From Lentisphaerota bacterium (GTDB lineage: Bacteria > Verrucomicrobiota > Kiritimatiellia > JAAZAB01): a DNA stretch of 6,131 bases. This document shows positions 5,662 through 6,131 of this stretch, in pieces; within the stretch, counting starts at the first letter, position 1, and each line of letters starts with the position of its first letter. The stretch lies in contig JACQHI010000085.1 of the NCBI GenBank assembly GCA_016199105.1, forward strand, positions 1 through 6,131, given 5' to 3'. Below the pieces are notes generated by a model. The model was given only the letters and a program-made list of their open reading frames with translations. It made no database searches and was not told the DNA's origin. The translations under genes and the position numbers were made by a program.

Positions 5662-6131
5662 GTGAATGCGAGTAATAACGTTCGCGATTTGTCGCCGTCT
5701 CGCCGACTCACCCTTTCACCGTCTCACCCGTTCATCTCCAAAGGCACCGTCGTTTTCCTCGGCGTCAACGCCTCCTATTCCCACTCCAGCCTGGCACTCT
5801 GGATTCTCCGCGAAATCGCCGAACGGGAGGGCTGGAAAACCCGGCTTATCGAGATGACGGTCAACGATGACGTGCTGGCCGCGCTGGCCAGGGTGTCCGT
5901 CACCTCGCCCGACGTGCTGGCCGCATCGGCCTATCTGTTCAACCGCCCCTTCCTGCTCTCTTTCCTGCGCCGGTTCAAGGCGCTTCACCCGAACTGCGTC
6001 GTGATCGGAGGCGGCCCCGAATTTCTGGGCGACAGCCGGCATTTTCTCCGTTGCGAGACGGCGATGGACGTCGTGGCGCGCGGCGAAGGCGAACGGGTTT
6101 TTCCCGCCTTCCTCCAGGCCGCTCACCAACC
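5662..6131 (+). CDS. B12-binding radical SAM protein, N-terminal part (runs off the window)
   Basis: The frame is open from 5626 to the window end. From residue about 28 the product reads KGTVVFLGVNASYSHSSLALWILREIAE, then IEMTVNDDVLAAL, SPDVLAASAYLFNRPFLLSFLRRFKALHPNCVVIGGGPEF and MDVVARGEGERVFPAFLQA. This is the Rossmann-like cobalamin-binding (B12-BD) domain at the N terminus of radical SAM methyltransferase-like proteins, closest to the DUF4080-containing group whose members begin with a GINASYSH-type motif. The radical SAM CxxxCxxC cluster would lie downstream, outside the window. No ATG lies between the upstream stop (5623-5625) and the domain. The in-frame candidates are GTG 5662, with a weak AAGAG at 5647-5651, and TTG 5689. 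I chose GTG, which makes residues 10-23 (LSPSRRLTLSPSHP) a translation of the 8-nt repeat array. The start is uncertain; the family assignment is more secure. Confidence 0.75.
   Translation, partial: MNASNNVRDLSPSRRLTLSPSHPFISKGTVVFLGVNASYSHSSLALWILREIAEREGWKTRLIEMTVNDDVLAALARVSVTSPDVLAASAYLFNRPFLLSFLRRFKALHPNCVVIGGGPEFLGDSRHFLRCETAMDVVARGEGERVFPAFLQAAHQ
5689..5728 (-). repeat. Array of five 8-nt repeats, inverted relative to 5612-5643
   Basis: Five exact-length units stand end to end: TTGTCGCC (5689-5696), GTCTCGCC (5697-5704), GACTCACC (5705-5712), CTTTCACC (5713-5720) and GTCTCACC (5721-5728). On the minus strand the consensus is GGYGARAC, the same unit as the forward array after ridA. 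In the + strand frame of the downstream gene they read SPSRR-LTLSPSHP. The array therefore either encodes an unconserved leader of the radical SAM protein or marks sequence upstream of its real start. Confidence 0.7.

Overview
The window is a GC-rich bacterial chromosomal segment with every gene on the + strand. No gene is diagnostic of a phylum. The combination of a SpoIIE-type phosphatase/STAS pair next to chaperone genes, a B12-binding radical SAM protein, and intergenic gaps filled with short degenerate 8-nt and 12-nt repeats fits a member of the PVC superphylum (Kiritimatiellota, Lentisphaerota or Verrucomicrobiota). That placement is inference only.

Positions 1-4134 form a tight head-to-tail block: the 3' end of rsmI (16S rRNA 2'-O-methyltransferase), a STAS-domain anti-sigma-factor antagonist, a membrane-anchored GAF + PP2C/SpoIIE phosphatase, grpE, and dnaJ. 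The gaps are 2-10 nt, and the dnaJ ribosome binding site lies at the end of grpE, so one polycistronic transcript is likely. The STAS protein and phosphatase look like two of the three parts of a partner-switching module; the RsbW/SpoIIAB-type kinase is not in the window. GrpE and DnaJ are co-chaperones of DnaK, which is also not here.

Positions 4131-4185 hold two near-identical perfect hairpins in opposite orientation, the first overlapping the dnaJ stop codon. They are followed by rsmE (16S rRNA m3U1498 methyltransferase, 4212-4961).

Positions 4962-5221 are a 260-nt gap of lower GC with palindromic GC-rich sequence and two opposed 12-nt-period repeat arrays. Then comes ridA (5222-5599), with its own Shine-Dalgarno sequence and so probably a separate unit.

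Positions 5600-5740 contain two opposed arrays of a degenerate 8-nt unit. The second array runs into the 5' end of a B12-binding radical SAM protein gene that continues past the window edge.

Most of the window is ordinary housekeeping. The less ordinary parts are the three different inverted-repeat structures in the gaps after dnaJ, rsmE and ridA, and the co-location of a partner-switching pair with grpE-dnaJ. I see no clear sign of a wholly new enzymatic or defence system.
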